Below are positions 9,127 to 17,744 of a DNA stretch of 64,000 bases, in pieces; the stretch's first letter is position 1, and every line of letters begins with the position of its first letter. The position numbers and the translations under genes are program-made. Source of the stretch: CAYLLN01 sp033762315 (GTDB lineage Bacteria; Planctomycetota; Planctomycetia; Pirellulales; Pirellulaceae); contig JANRLS010000148.1 in NCBI GenBank assembly GCA_033762315.1, forward strand, positions 1 to 64,000, given 5' to 3'. The notes under the pieces are model-generated. The model was not told the origin of the DNA, made no database searches, and saw only the letters and a list, made by a program, of their open reading frames with translations.

Positions 9127-9983
9127 CCTCGCCACCGCCACTCTCGATCAGCCAAATCGCCACGCTGGCCTGCGTGCTCGAAGCGACCGCGCCCAAGGTG
9201 GGCAACGTTCACCGCGGAGCCGATTTCGAAGACCTGACCCTACCCGACTTTCTCGTCAGCGCGATTGCCGTTGGTCCCATCTTGGAAAATGCCGCGGCGG
9301 CCGGCGTGGGCCGGACCGTGCTCAATGCCATCACCGCCACGCGGCAGTTGGTGACAACGAACACCAACCTCGGCATGGTCCTCTTGCTTGCGCCGCTGGC
9401 GGCGATGCCGCGAGGGGAACCACTCACCATTGACTCGGTCCATCGCGTTCTCTCCTCGCTCACGCCCGACGATTCCCGCCTCGTCTATGAGGCGATTCGC
9501 CTGGCCCAGCCGGGCGGCTTGGGAAAGGTGGAAGAGATGGACGTGGCCGCCGCCCCGCCCGACGATCTCTTGGCGGCGATGCATGCTGCGGCGAATCGCG
9601 ACCTCGTCGCCCGCCAGTATGCGGAGGATTTTTGCCTGGTGCTGGGCGAGGTTTTGCCGCTGCTTCAAGCTGGGCGAGCGCAAGGCTGGTCGCTGACGGA
9701 GGCGATCGTGCATACGCAGGTGTCCCTATTGGCCGACCACGACGACAGCCTGATTGCCCGCAAATGCGGCCCGGAAGTGGCCCGCCAGGCGAGCGCCATA
9801 GCGGGGCAAGTGCTGGCGTGCGGCGGACCGGGGGACGAGGCGTATTACGAAGCCCTCGCCGATTTCGACTTCTGGCTCCGCAGCGATGGCCACCGCCGCA
9901 ATCCAGGGACGACCGCCGACCTCATCGCCGCCGCCCTATTCGCCGGGCTGCGCGAGGGCCTGCTCATGCCGCCGTGGAGGTAA
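9123..9983 (+). CDS. Triphosphoribosyl-dephospho-CoA synthase (CitG/MdcB) family protein
   Basis: A 286-residue protein starting with the ATG embedded in the upstream stop. ACVLEATAPKVGNVHRGADF is the CitG-family N-terminus, and NTNLGMVLLLAPLA, GGLGKVEEMDV and SLLADHDDSLIARKCG are further family motifs. CitG makes the citrate-lyase prosthetic-group precursor from ATP and dephospho-CoA. No citrate or malonate lyase genes are visible here. CitG-like genes in planctomycetes and methylotrophs have been linked to tetrahydromethanopterin synthesis, and the pterin-synthase-like gene next door fits that. The specific role is inferred. Confidence 0.85.
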   Translation: MTSPPPLSISQIATLACVLEATAPKVGNVHRGADFEDLTLPDFLVSAIAVGPILENAAAAGVGRTVLNAITATRQLVTTNTNLGMVLLLAPLAAMPRGEPLTIDSVHRVLSSLTPDDSRLVYEAIRLAQPGGLGKVEEMDVAAAPPDDLLAAMHAAANRDLVARQYAEDFCLVLGEVLPLLQAGRAQGWSLTEAIVHTQVSLLADHDDSLIARKCGPEVARQASAIAGQVLACGGPGDEAYYEALADFDFWLRSDGHRRNPGTTADLIAAALFAGLREGLLMPPWR

Positions 9984-9990
9984 TTGAACC

Positions 9991-10488
9991 ATGTCCACCC
10001 AATTCTCGGTCCGCCTCGCCAAAGAGCACCACGTCTTTAGCGCCGCGCACTTCATCACGTTCAACACCGACGTCTGCGAGCGTCTGCATGGGCACAACTA
10101 CCGCGTGCAGGTCGAAGTGCTCGGTCCACTCGACGAGAACCAGTACGTGGTCGATTTCATTGCCCTGCGCGACGAACTGAAGACCATCACCGACACGCTC
10201 GATCACCGCATGTTGCTGCCGACGGGACATCCGCTGATCCGCGTCACGGCGAGCAAAACCGAAGTCGAAGTGGCCTTCACTCCCGATGGGCGGCGATGGG
10301 TTTTTCCCCTGGGAGACTGCGTGATCCTGCCGATTCCCAACACCACGGCCGAACTGCTGGCCGACTACATCGGCCGCCAGTTGCTCGCGGCCGTGGAAGT
10401 GCGAACCGGCACGCGGCCCGCGCGGCTGCGCGTCGAGGTGGACGAAAACCACGGGCAATGGGGCGTGTGCGAGTTGAGTCACGAATGA
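9991..10488 (+). CDS. 6-pyruvoyl-tetrahydropterin synthase / QueD family protein
   Basis: A 165-residue PTPS/QueD-family enzyme. The zinc ligands are H20 in FSAAHF and H33/H35 in CERLHGHNY, with C29 as the catalytic cysteine. LDHRMLL and a C-terminal VDENHGQWGVCE supply the remaining active-site residues. The family converts dihydroneopterin triphosphate into 6-pyruvoyl- or 6-carboxy-tetrahydropterin. QueD feeds queuosine synthesis; relatives act in folate or methanopterin pathways. The motif alone does not settle which. Its stop overlaps the next start by four bases. Confidence 0.92.
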   Translation: MSTQFSVRLAKEHHVFSAAHFITFNTDVCERLHGHNYRVQVEVLGPLDENQYVVDFIALRDELKTITDTLDHRMLLPTGHPLIRVTASKTEVEVAFTPDGRRWVFPLGDCVILPIPNTTAELLADYIGRQLLAAVEVRTGTRPARLRVEVDENHGQWGVCELSHE

Positions 10489-11033
10489 ACCCACAAATCA
10501 TGTCCGTGCTCTGGACCTTGGCGAAGTACGCCGACCTCGTGATCCTCCCCGTGGCGCTTATTGTGTTCGTGATCGCAATTCCCAATGGCATTCCGGCTGT
10601 CGGCTCGCGCTTATCATCGTTCCAGCAGCGCTACCTCCAGTTCAACTTGCAGACGCTATTCTGGCTTATCACCCTTGTGGGAATCCTCTTTGGCATCGGA
10701 CGACTGACGGGAATCAATTTGCTTTTGCTCATATTCGTTTGGACCTTTGCCCTGCTCTATTCCTGTGGGCCTTGGACGGCCCTTCTGATTGCAACGAGCA
10801 CTCGTCTCTGGCACCCGAATCGGGAACGGCTCGCCGGCGGCCTAGCATTGCTCGCGTTGCTGGCATTGCCGTTTTTAGTCGCGACGATGGCGAGCATCAT
10901 ATACGGCGACGACACTCTTCATCGATTGTCACGCTTTGCCTGCATTCTCTGGACCACCCAGATCGTACTGTACCTGCTCCTTCGGCCGCTCCTGCTGCCG
11001 CTGGACGATTCGCGGAGCGAGACTGGCAGTTGA
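10485..11033 (+). CDS. Multi-pass membrane protein of unknown function
   Basis: The ATG at 10485 overlaps the pterin-synthase stop (ATGA). The 182-residue product has about five hydrophobic segments, including YADLVILPVALIVFVIAIP, TLFWLITLVGILFGIG and LALLALLALPFLVATM, and very few charged residues. I do not recognise a family. Its coupled position suggests co-expression with the CitG-like and PTPS-like genes, but no functional motif is visible. Confidence 0.75.
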   Translation: MNPQIMSVLWTLAKYADLVILPVALIVFVIAIPNGIPAVGSRLSSFQQRYLQFNLQTLFWLITLVGILFGIGRLTGINLLLLIFVWTFALLYSCGPWTALLIATSTRLWHPNRERLAGGLALLALLALPFLVATMASIIYGDDTLHRLSRFACILWTTQIVLYLLLRPLLLPLDDSRSETGS

Positions 11034-11036
11034 TAA

Positions 11037-11148
11037 ACCATTGCATTCACAATTTGCACTTTGCAATGATCATTTAACAATGTGCCATCGATTGCGGATT
11101 CGATTGCAAATTGTTCATTTCAAATTTCAAAATGCAAATTGAGGAAAA
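11037..11148. repeat. AT-rich intergenic repeat between convergent genes
   Basis: An unusually AT-rich stretch in this GC-rich region. It holds CAATTTGCA at 11050-11058, TTGCAAATTG at 11104-11113 and TGCAAATTG at 11133-11141, which pair as inverted repeats. Repeats of this look occur between genes in many planctomycetes. It could also serve as a bidirectional transcription stop for the convergent flanking genes. Confidence 0.6.
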
Positions 11149-11154
11149 CCGCCC

Positions 11155-11559
11155 CTAATTCGCCGGCGTGCCGACAATCGGCGGCGCGGGGGCGGGCTTC
11201 TCTTCGGGCAACACCTGCATTTCGATCCATTTGAGCGCCCCAAGCCGCCAACTGCGGCCGCTCTTTTGCTCCAGGCGCAGCGCGAACCAGTGGTTCTCCC
11301 CCTGCGGAGCAAGCAGCACTTTGTAGCTCCCCGCCGGCGGCTTGGCATCGACTTCCGGAATCGGCCGCCAATTCCCCTGCGCCGCGTACCACGATTCGCC
11401 GGTCGCGGTGTGATAGCGAATCGCCTGCCAGTCGTTGGCCAGCGGCAGCACCACTACGTCGAATCCCTTGGTCCCCTCGTCGGCCGCGCAGCATGTCGCC
11501 AGCAAGGTTCCCACCGCCACGCCCCAAGTTCCCGCCAATCCCCAAGCCCAGCCCTTCAT
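11155..11559 (-). CDS. Small exported protein of unknown function
   Basis: A 134-residue product from the ATG at 11559, which is preceded by a clear AGGAGGGG Shine-Dalgarno sequence. The N-terminus MKGWAWGLAGTWGVAVGTLL followed by ATCCA is a signal peptide, possibly lipoprotein-type. The body has about four tryptophans and ends in a proline-rich tail. SGRSWRLGALKWIEMQVLPE is its most distinctive segment. No known domain is recognised. It is divergent from the Amt-kinase gene, 253 bases away. Confidence 0.75.
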   Translation of the reverse strand: MKGWAWGLAGTWGVAVGTLLATCCAADEGTKGFDVVVLPLANDWQAIRYHTATGESWYAAQGNWRPIPEVDAKPPAGSYKVLLAPQGENHWFALRLEQKSGRSWRLGALKWIEMQVLPEEKPAPAPPIVGTPAN

Positions 11560-11812
11560 GGCCTCTCCCCTCCTGAATACGAGGCACGCCCCGGCAACCG
11601 CCAAGGCCAACACCCATCATTGTAATCGCGACCGGCAAAATCGCCATCGTCGGTTTTGGCGGCCGATTTGGCACGCTGGAAAGTCCGCCGATGCCAATCG
11701 TAGCGACAAAAGTTGACTCGCCGGTCGCCGTCCGGGCGGCTCCCCGCAACCTATTTTTGCCGGTTGTGGCGCACTTCTCGCGCCGCGACTCCCTCGCGCT
11801 GGCGAAATTCGC

Positions 11813-14509
11813 ATGTCGTTTTCCGATTTCCACGTGGCCGTCAATACCGTCTGGATGCTCGTCTGCGCGGCCCTGGTGTTCTTTCTGCAGGCCGGTTTTT
11901 GCTGCATGGAGTCGGGCCTTTCGCGTTCGAAAAACAGCATCAACGCGGCGATCAAGAACGTGGCCGATTTTTGCATCGCCGGCAGCCTGTTCTGGCTCAC
12001 CGGCTATGCCCTGATGTTCGGTAAGTCGTTTCATGGCCTCGTCGGCACCACCGATTTCTTTTTCGAGGAAACCAGCAGCTCGAACTGGCTGACGGTGTTT
12101 TTCCTCTACCAGCTGATGTTTTGCGGCACGTCGAGCACCATCGCCTCCGGCGCGGTCGCCGAGCGAATGCGGTTCAAGGCGTATGCGATCATGTCGGCCA
12201 TCGTCGGCGGCATCATCTATCCGATCTTCGGCCACTGGGTTTGGTCGCGACCCGGCGCGGTCGCCCAAGGGTGGCTGGCCCAACTCGGCTTCGTTGATTT
12301 CGCCGGCTCGACCGTGGTCCACAGCCTGGCCGCCTGGGCGGCGCTCGCGGCGATCATTCTCGTCGGCCCGCGGACCGGCCGTTTTCCCGCCGATGCGCCG
12401 CCTAAAAAATTCCACGGCCACAGCCTGCCGATGGCGGCCCTGGGGCTCTTTATCTTGTGGTTTGGCTGGTTCGGCTTCACCGGCGGCAAAACGCTGGCCC
12501 TCAATAGCCAGGTCCCCGAAATCTGGATCAATACCCTGCTCGCCGGCGTCTTTGGCGGCATGGGCAACCTGCTCTGGCAATTGATCTGCCGCAAGCAGAT
12601 TTCGATCGACAGCTTCATGAACGGGATTCTCGCCGGCCTCGTGGCGATTTGCGCCAGCTGCCAGATTTCGTGGGACGCCGGGGCGATCATCATCGGCCTC
12701 TCGGCTGGCCTGTTGCAGGAAGTCGCCACCGAATGGCTCGAACGCCGCAAGCTCGACGACGTCGTCGGCGTCGTCGCCGTGCATGGCATCGCCGGCGCGT
12801 TTGGCACCCTGATGGTCGCCGTCGTTACCCCCGCCGCCGAAATGCCCGCGGGCTGGTCGCGGCTCGGCCTGTTCGCCGCTCAATTGCTCGGCGTCTTGGT
12901 CTGTTTCGCCTGGTCGTTCGGCATTTGCTTTGTGGGCCTCAAGCTGGTCAGCCGCTTCATGCCGCTGCGCGTGAGCGAAGAGGAGGAGCAAGCTGGCCTC
13001 AATCTGGCTGAGCACGACGCGCGGACCGATCTGCACGACCTGCTCGTCACGATGGAGCAGAACATGCTCGGCAACCTGGCCCGCCGCGCCGCCGCCGACA
13101 CCTGCACCGAAGCCGGCCTGATCGCCCATCAATACAACCAGGTGCTCAATGCCCGCGAGCGCGCCGAGGAAGAGCTGACCGGCTATGCCCGCCGTCTGGA
13201 AGCGACGAATGCCCAGGTCAACCAGCAACGGGCGACGCTCGAAGCCCAAGCCGAAGCGATCGAAGCCGCCCGCGCCGAAGCCGAGCGGGCCAACCAGACC
13301 AAGAGTCAGTTCGTGGCCAATCTGAGCCATGAAATTCGCACTCCGATGACCGCCATCCTGGGGTATGTCGATCTCTTGCTGGAGGATGTCGATTCCGCCG
13401 ATCCGCAAGCCGCAAAGTGGAGCCAGCAGCTTTCCACCATTCGCACCAATGGCCACCACCTGCTCGAGATCATCAACGACATTCTCGATGTCTCCAAAAT
13501 CGAAGCCGGCAAGCTGACGGTCGAAAAAATCGACAGCTCGCTCGTGCAAATCATCGGCGATGTCGCCACGCTCCTCCGCCAACGGGCCGAAGCCAAGGGG
13601 CTGCGCCTCGTCGTCAACTATCTCACTCCCATTCCCGCCACGATCCAAACCGACCCGACCCGCGTCCGCCAAATCCTGCTCAACCTCGTCGGCAACTCGA
13701 TCAAGTTCACCGCGAGCGGCGAAGTGCGCGTCGAAGTCAGCCTGCTTGATCCGCAATCGCCCCGGCCGCGATTGCGGATTGATGTCATCGATACGGGCAT
13801 CGGCATGACGAGCGAACAGCTCGCGCGATTGTTCCAGCCGTTCGTGCAGGCCGATAGCTCCACTACCCGCAAGTTCGGCGGCACGGGGCTGGGGCTGACG
13901 ATTAGCCATCGCCTGGCCCAACTGCTCGATGGCCACATCGAAGTGAACAGCCAGCCGGGCGAAGGGAGCACGTTTCGCGTGTTGCTCCCCTGCGGGCCGC
14001 TGGCCGGCGTCGCGCTCGTCGAGCGTCCCGGCGAAGCGACCGCCGCCGTGGCGACCGCGCCGCCGCGTAAACTCGAAATCAAGCTCGCCTCCCGCGTGCT
14101 CCTTGCCGAAGATGGCCCCGACAACCAGCGCCTCATCTCGCACTTGCTCCGCAAAGCCGGGGCAACGGTGACCGTAGCCGACAATGGCCAACAGGCCGTC
14201 GATCTGGCCCTCGCGGCCTGGCGCGGACCGCGCGGCACCGGAGACCCGGATCAGCCATTCGATGTGATCCTGATGGACATTCAAATGCCGGTCCTCGATG
14301 GCTGCCAGGCGACGGCCCGCCTCCGCGAAGAAGGCTATCCGCTGCCCATCGTCGCCCTAACCGCCAACGCGATGCGCGAAGACCGGGAGCGTTGCCTCGC
14401 CGCCGGCTGCGACGACTTCGCCACCAAACCGATTGACCGGACCGTCCTCCTTTCGACCGTTTCGCGCTGGTCCACCACCCCACAGCCGACCCCATCCACT
14501 GGGGGATAG
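11813..14509 (+). CDS. Ammonium transporter domain fused to histidine kinase and receiver domain
   Basis: An 898-residue membrane sensor. Residues 8-385 form a full Amt domain of about eleven helices. The twin pore histidines appear as H170 (STVVHSLAAW) and H324 (VAVHGIAGAF). A charged coiled-coil-like linker spans about 400-495. The HisKA domain has its phospho-accepting H506 in NLSHEIRTPM. The ATPase domain shows N628 (NLVGNSIKF), DTGIG (660-664) and GGTGLGL (689-695). A receiver domain ends the protein, with D822 in ILMDIQMPVLDG. Amt-coupled kinases are known from planctomycetes (Ks-Amt5 of Kuenenia), where ammonium binding controls the kinase. This one adds its own receiver. No GlnK or further regulator gene is adjacent. 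Confidence 0.95.
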   Translation: MSFSDFHVAVNTVWMLVCAALVFFLQAGFCCMESGLSRSKNSINAAIKNVADFCIAGSLFWLTGYALMFGKSFHGLVGTTDFFFEETSSSNWLTVFFLYQLMFCGTSSTIASGAVAERMRFKAYAIMSAIVGGIIYPIFGHWVWSRPGAVAQGWLAQLGFVDFAGSTVVHSLAAWAALAAIILVGPRTGRFPADAPPKKFHGHSLPMAALGLFILWFGWFGFTGGKTLALNSQVPEIWINTLLAGVFGGMGNLLWQLICRKQISIDSFMNGILAGLVAICASCQISWDAGAIIIGLSAGLLQEVATEWLERRKLDDVVGVVAVHGIAGAFGTLMVAVVTPAAEMPAGWSRLGLFAAQLLGVLVCFAWSFGICFVGLKLVSRFMPLRVSEEEEQAGLNLAEHDARTDLHDLLVTMEQNMLGNLARRAAADTCTEAGLIAHQYNQVLNARERAEEELTGYARRLEATNAQVNQQRATLEAQAEAIEAARAEAERANQTKSQFVANLSHEIRTPMTAILGYVDLLLEDVDSADPQAAKWSQQLSTIRTNGHHLLEIINDILDVSKIEAGKLTVEKIDSSLVQIIGDVATLLRQRAEAKGLRLVVNYLTPIPATIQTDPTRVRQILLNLVGNSIKFTASGEVRVEVSLLDPQSPRPRLRIDVIDTGIGMTSEQLARLFQPFVQADSSTTRKFGGTGLGLTISHRLAQLLDGHIEVNSQPGEGSTFRVLLPCGPLAGVALVERPGEATAAVATAPPRKLEIKLASRVLLAEDGPDNQRLISHLLRKAGATVTVADNGQQAVDLALAAWRGPRGTGDPDQPFDVILMDIQMPVLDGCQATARLREEGYPLPIVALTANAMREDRERCLAAGCDDFATKPIDRTVLLSTVSRWSTTPQPTPSTGG

Positions 14510-14819
14510 ACGCGGGCGAATTAGTTATCAAACGCAGTATTCACGCGCATTTTTGACCCCTCAGAATCGACACAAACCATTTCCACACAACCACTTACGC
14601 AATCAGCCCCCCCCATTTTTGGCGATAAGTGCTCTTCACAATTCTTCTCCCAGCCCACCGCGCCTCTTCTCTTTCAATCCGCCTCTCCCGCCTTCCACTC
14701 TTCGCTCGCCACACCGCATTGGAGCAAATCGCACGAGAATTGTCAATATGTACACTATATCTTGTGGTCGTGCGCACATAACCCACAACCGGTAGTAGCT
14801 ACCCGCTAGCCCCCCTCCC
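14510..14819. other. Convergent intergenic region without a recognised gene
   Basis: This 310-base stretch lies between the convergent stops of the Amt-kinase gene and a dehydrogenase gene. It is more AT-rich and pyrimidine-rich on the + strand than its surroundings. I see no conserved reading frame, tRNA-like fold or clear terminator in it. Confidence 0.6.
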
Positions 14820-15926
14820 CTACCGCTCCCAGTCGATAATCACCTTCAGGCTGTCCGCATCGGCCGCACGGGCAACGGCAGCACCGATTTGATCGTGCGC
14901 GAAGCGCTCGCTCGCGTTCGTCATCAAGTCGATCTTTGGCAGCCGCCCTTCGGAAAGCATCCGGTGAGCCAGGCGAATGCCGTGCATGCTGGAGCCATGC
15001 GTCGCCTGATAACATTGCAGGCGGTAGTGAATGTCATTATTGAGATCGATTTCGTGGGCGATCCGCGGCTTCCCCCCGGCCCCTTTCACCCCGGCGTGGC
15101 CGTCGAGCACGGTGCCGTAGCCCATCAGCTTGGGGGCCAGCTCATACGCCTCGCGGCACGGGGCGTTGATCATTACAAAGTGCGGCTCGTTGAACGGCCG
15201 GCACTCGCGCTTTACGGCCTCTACGACGTTCGCATCCCACGCCAGGCCGACAACTCGCTCGTCGCCGAAATCGCGCAGCACCCGCGCCAGCCGCTCTGGC
15301 CCGCGATTGACCAGGATGATCTTCCGGGCCCCCATCGCCTGGGCGCATTGCAGGGCATACGTGCTTTGCGAACCCGCCCCGATCAGCACCACGATCCGAT
15401 TCTCGATGCAGCCATTGACCCGCGTCATTCCCTCCAGGCAACAAGCGAGCGGCTCCAACTGGCAAGCCCGGTTCGGATCGAACCCGGCCGGAAACTTGAC
15501 GATCGGCCCCAGCTTCACAAACCAGGCCGGCAGGATCGCATGCGTCCTTGCAAAGCCGGGAAACTCGTGCCCGGTGGCCTGGGTGTTCGGGCAACTCGTC
15601 CAGTCGCCGGTGCCGTTCTCGCCGCAGTAGATGCAGTTCAAATCGCCGCACGGAATATCGCACCCCAGGCCGACCAGGTCGCCCGGCGCGAACGCCGTCA
15701 CGCCGCGCCCCACCGCATCGACCACGCACGACGCCTCGTGCAGCACAATCGCCGGCCAGCGCTTGATTCGCGGCAGCCCCACTTTATGAATCACCACATC
15801 CGACTGGCAGACTGACGTCCGCGCCACCCGCAGCCGCACCTCGCCCGGTCCAGGTTCAGCCACTTCCTCGCTCACAGGAGCAAACGAACCGCCGGGCTTG
15901 TCGAGATAGTAGGCGAGAGATTGCAT
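14820..15926 (-). CDS. Zinc-type medium-chain alcohol dehydrogenase family protein
   Basis: A 368-residue medium-chain dehydrogenase/reductase. The GroES-like domain has catalytic-zinc candidates C40 (TSVCQSDV) and the HE of VLHEASCVV. A cysteine set in CGDLNCIYCGENGTGDWTSC is the structural zinc lobe. The Rossmann motif is VVLIGAGSQSTYALQCAQ, a variant of GxGxxG. The C-terminal half is divergent, so the substrate cannot be named. Context (a second dehydrogenase and a sugar-isomerase/epimerase fusion upstream on the same strand) suggests polyol or sugar oxidation. The start ATG at 15926 is unambiguous. Confidence 0.85.
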   Translation of the reverse strand: MQSLAYYLDKPGGSFAPVSEEVAEPGPGEVRLRVARTSVCQSDVVIHKVGLPRIKRWPAIVLHEASCVVDAVGRGVTAFAPGDLVGLGCDIPCGDLNCIYCGENGTGDWTSCPNTQATGHEFPGFARTHAILPAWFVKLGPIVKFPAGFDPNRACQLEPLACCLEGMTRVNGCIENRIVVLIGAGSQSTYALQCAQAMGARKIILVNRGPERLARVLRDFGDERVVGLAWDANVVEAVKRECRPFNEPHFVMINAPCREAYELAPKLMGYGTVLDGHAGVKGAGGKPRIAHEIDLNNDIHYRLQCYQATHGSSMHGIRLAHRMLSEGRLPKIDLMTNASERFAHDQIGAAVARAADADSLKVIIDWER

Positions 15927-15935
15927 GGGCTGAGT

Positions 15936-16589
15936 TCACACGACTGATGAGCGATTGAGCGATGAAAGATGAAAACTACCGTCCGCAGCGAACTTTGAGC
16001 AGAGGTACTCGCGGCCCTTTTGCTTATGCTCGGCGACATACCGAAGCTCAGGCAACGTGAGAAGTTTGACAGGTATCACACGCAAATTTCCGCCGGGCAA
16101 CTCAGCTTCAATTGGAAACTGGGGCGCTGCAAGGCCCAGTAATAGACCAACGCGCCCATGCTCGTTTTCGTGCTCATCAAACAGCCCCTCCGAATATACC
16201 TCCATCGTGAAAACCGAATATTCCTCAATTGCCTGCCTAAATCCACCGTGATTGGCCGCGTTCTGCGAAACCTGATAAACCAAATGAAACAGCCAACTCG
16301 AACGCACGTCAGCATCTATGTCATCTGTAGTCTCGGCCAGAATTTCAATTCCGAAGCCGACATTAGGCTCCGGCTCATCGTCGAACGGATCTGATAGTCC
16401 GTCGCTCACGATGATCGTGCTATTGCCACTGCGAATATCTCTCCATCCCTGTCGAAGGGCGGGCCAAGAGGGACCACCCATGAGTGTCGGGTTGACCAGG
16501 GGAGCCCAGACATCGGGACAGACATTTCCTAATGTGCGAAAGTATGCTTCTCGTGCCTTGAAAGTCTCATCCAATCGCTGGTCGGACAT
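15936..16589 (-). CDS. Hypothetical protein, possibly suppressor-of-fused-like
   Basis: A 217-residue soluble protein. The ATG at 16589 has GGAG eight bases upstream, preferable to the GTG at 16595. The pattern SDGLSDPFDDEPEPNVGFGI followed by EILAETTDDI resembles the core of SUFU-like domains, which often occur as immunity or housekeeping proteins of unclear role in bacteria. I cannot confirm this by eye. Base composition is visibly lower in GC than in the flanking dehydrogenase genes, and its function does not fit a sugar cluster, so it may be an insertion between them. It ends ten bases before the downstream dehydrogenase start. Confidence 0.6.
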   Translation of the reverse strand: MSDQRLDETFKAREAYFRTLGNVCPDVWAPLVNPTLMGGPSWPALRQGWRDIRSGNSTIIVSDGLSDPFDDEPEPNVGFGIEILAETTDDIDADVRSSWLFHLVYQVSQNAANHGGFRQAIEEYSVFTMEVYSEGLFDEHENEHGRVGLLLGLAAPQFPIEAELPGGNLRVIPVKLLTLPELRYVAEHKQKGREYLCSKFAADGSFHLSSLNRSSVV

Positions 16590-16647
16590 TGCCACTCCAA
16601 TGGAAAAGTCTAGCGATCTGCCCGTCGCCGCATGTACCCAATCGCTT

Positions 16648-17691
16648 TTACGGATGAATTAGCACCTTGGCAAAAAACTCGCTCTGATCGCGCATCATCA
16701 CGAGCGCTTCGATTCCCTTGGCAAGTGGCACGCTGTGGGTGATGAGCGGCTTCAGATTCAGCGTGCCGGCAGACATCGCGGCGAGGACGGTCCGCCAGTC
16801 GTCGTCGTCACCATAGACGCTGAAATCGGAATTCCAGGTGCCAAAGAGGTCAATCTCGCGGCGCATCACCTGCGAGAGCAGCCCGGCCGGAATTGTCACG
16901 TCGGCCGCCGGATTGCCGAGCAAAACGACTCGCCCGGCCCGCCGCGTTACTTGTAAGGCTGCGAGAAGCGTCGGCGGCACGCCGGCCGCTTCGATGGCAA
17001 CATGCACGCCCCGGCCACCAGTCAGTTTCTCCGCGATTTCCGCCGGCTTCACCTGCCGACTGTCGAATACATGCGCGAAGCCCAGTTTTTTGGCGAGCTG
17101 CAGCTTTTCGGGCAGGATGTCGAACAGGATGATTTGCGCGGCCCCCATCGCGCGGGCCCATTGGGCCACCATCAGGCCGATCGGGCCGAGGCCGAACACG
17201 GCGACTGTGTCCCCCAGCCGCAGGCTCGCTCGCCGCACCGCATGCAGCGCGACGGCGGCCGGCTCGGTCATCGCGGCTTCTTCCAGCGAAACATTGTCCG
17301 GCACGCGGATCAGGTTTCGCTCGGGGGCGAGGACGAATTCGGTAAACGCCCCGTCGCTGCGCGAGCCGAGATAGTCGTAACCCTCGGACTGGGCGTACTT
17401 CCCTTGCTCGCAGGCCGGATGATCCTCGCGCCAGAGGAGCGGAAACACCGCCACCCGGTCGCCGGGCCGGAACTGCTTCACCCCTTCGCCGCATGCCTCG
17501 ACCGTTCCCGCGAATTCGTGCCCGCAGATCGTCGGAAAACGGTACGTCCCCTTCGTGAAGCAGCGCGGAATATCCGACCCGCACACCCCGCAAAAACCGA
17601 TCCGCACCCGCACCTGGCCCGCCGCCACTTCCGGCACCGGCACTTGCTCGAAGCGCAAGTCGGAAACGGCGTGCAAAACAATCGCGGGCAT
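16648..17691 (-). CDS. Medium-chain dehydrogenase, galactitol-1-phosphate/sorbitol dehydrogenase-like
   Basis: A 347-residue MDR dehydrogenase starting MPAIVLHAVSDLRFEQVPVP (an ATG at 17709 is an alternative). Catalytic-zinc residues are in FCGVCGSDIP and ICGHEFAGTVE. The Rossmann motif is VAVFGLGPIGLMVAQWARAM, and FDILPEKLQLAKKLG lies in the nucleotide-binding strand. YDYLGSRSDGAFTEF is typical of GatD-type polyol-phosphate dehydrogenases. The structural-zinc lobe keeps only one cysteine (HPACEQGKY), so that zinc site is lost. It follows the isomerase/epimerase fusion after 53 bases containing a palindromic repeat. Confidence 0.88.
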   Translation of the reverse strand: MPAIVLHAVSDLRFEQVPVPEVAAGQVRVRIGFCGVCGSDIPRCFTKGTYRFPTICGHEFAGTVEACGEGVKQFRPGDRVAVFPLLWREDHPACEQGKYAQSEGYDYLGSRSDGAFTEFVLAPERNLIRVPDNVSLEEAAMTEPAAVALHAVRRASLRLGDTVAVFGLGPIGLMVAQWARAMGAAQIILFDILPEKLQLAKKLGFAHVFDSRQVKPAEIAEKLTGGRGVHVAIEAAGVPPTLLAALQVTRRAGRVVLLGNPAADVTIPAGLLSQVMRREIDLFGTWNSDFSVYGDDDDWRTVLAAMSAGTLNLKPLITHSVPLAKGIEALVMMRDQSEFFAKVLIHP

Positions 17692-17718
17692 GGTCGCTGA
17701 AGATGACATTCGATTAGT

Positions 17719-17739
17719 CGGGAGTAAACTTGCTCCCGG
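17719..17739. repeat. 21-bp palindromic repeat, family copy A
   Basis: CGGGAGTAAACTTGCTCCCG and one more G form a near-perfect inverted repeat in the short gap between the fusion gene and the dehydrogenase gene. Reversed, it matches the pattern CCGGRASCAARYYTRSTYCC shared with copies at 17780-17800 and 41083-41103. Confidence 0.7.
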
Positions 17740-17744
17740 AGCAC

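Noticed and set aside
11120..14284. A 1054-codon open frame antisense to the Amt-kinase gene
   Set aside because: Composition is the mirror of the real gene, with no domain signature. The + strand protein is complete.
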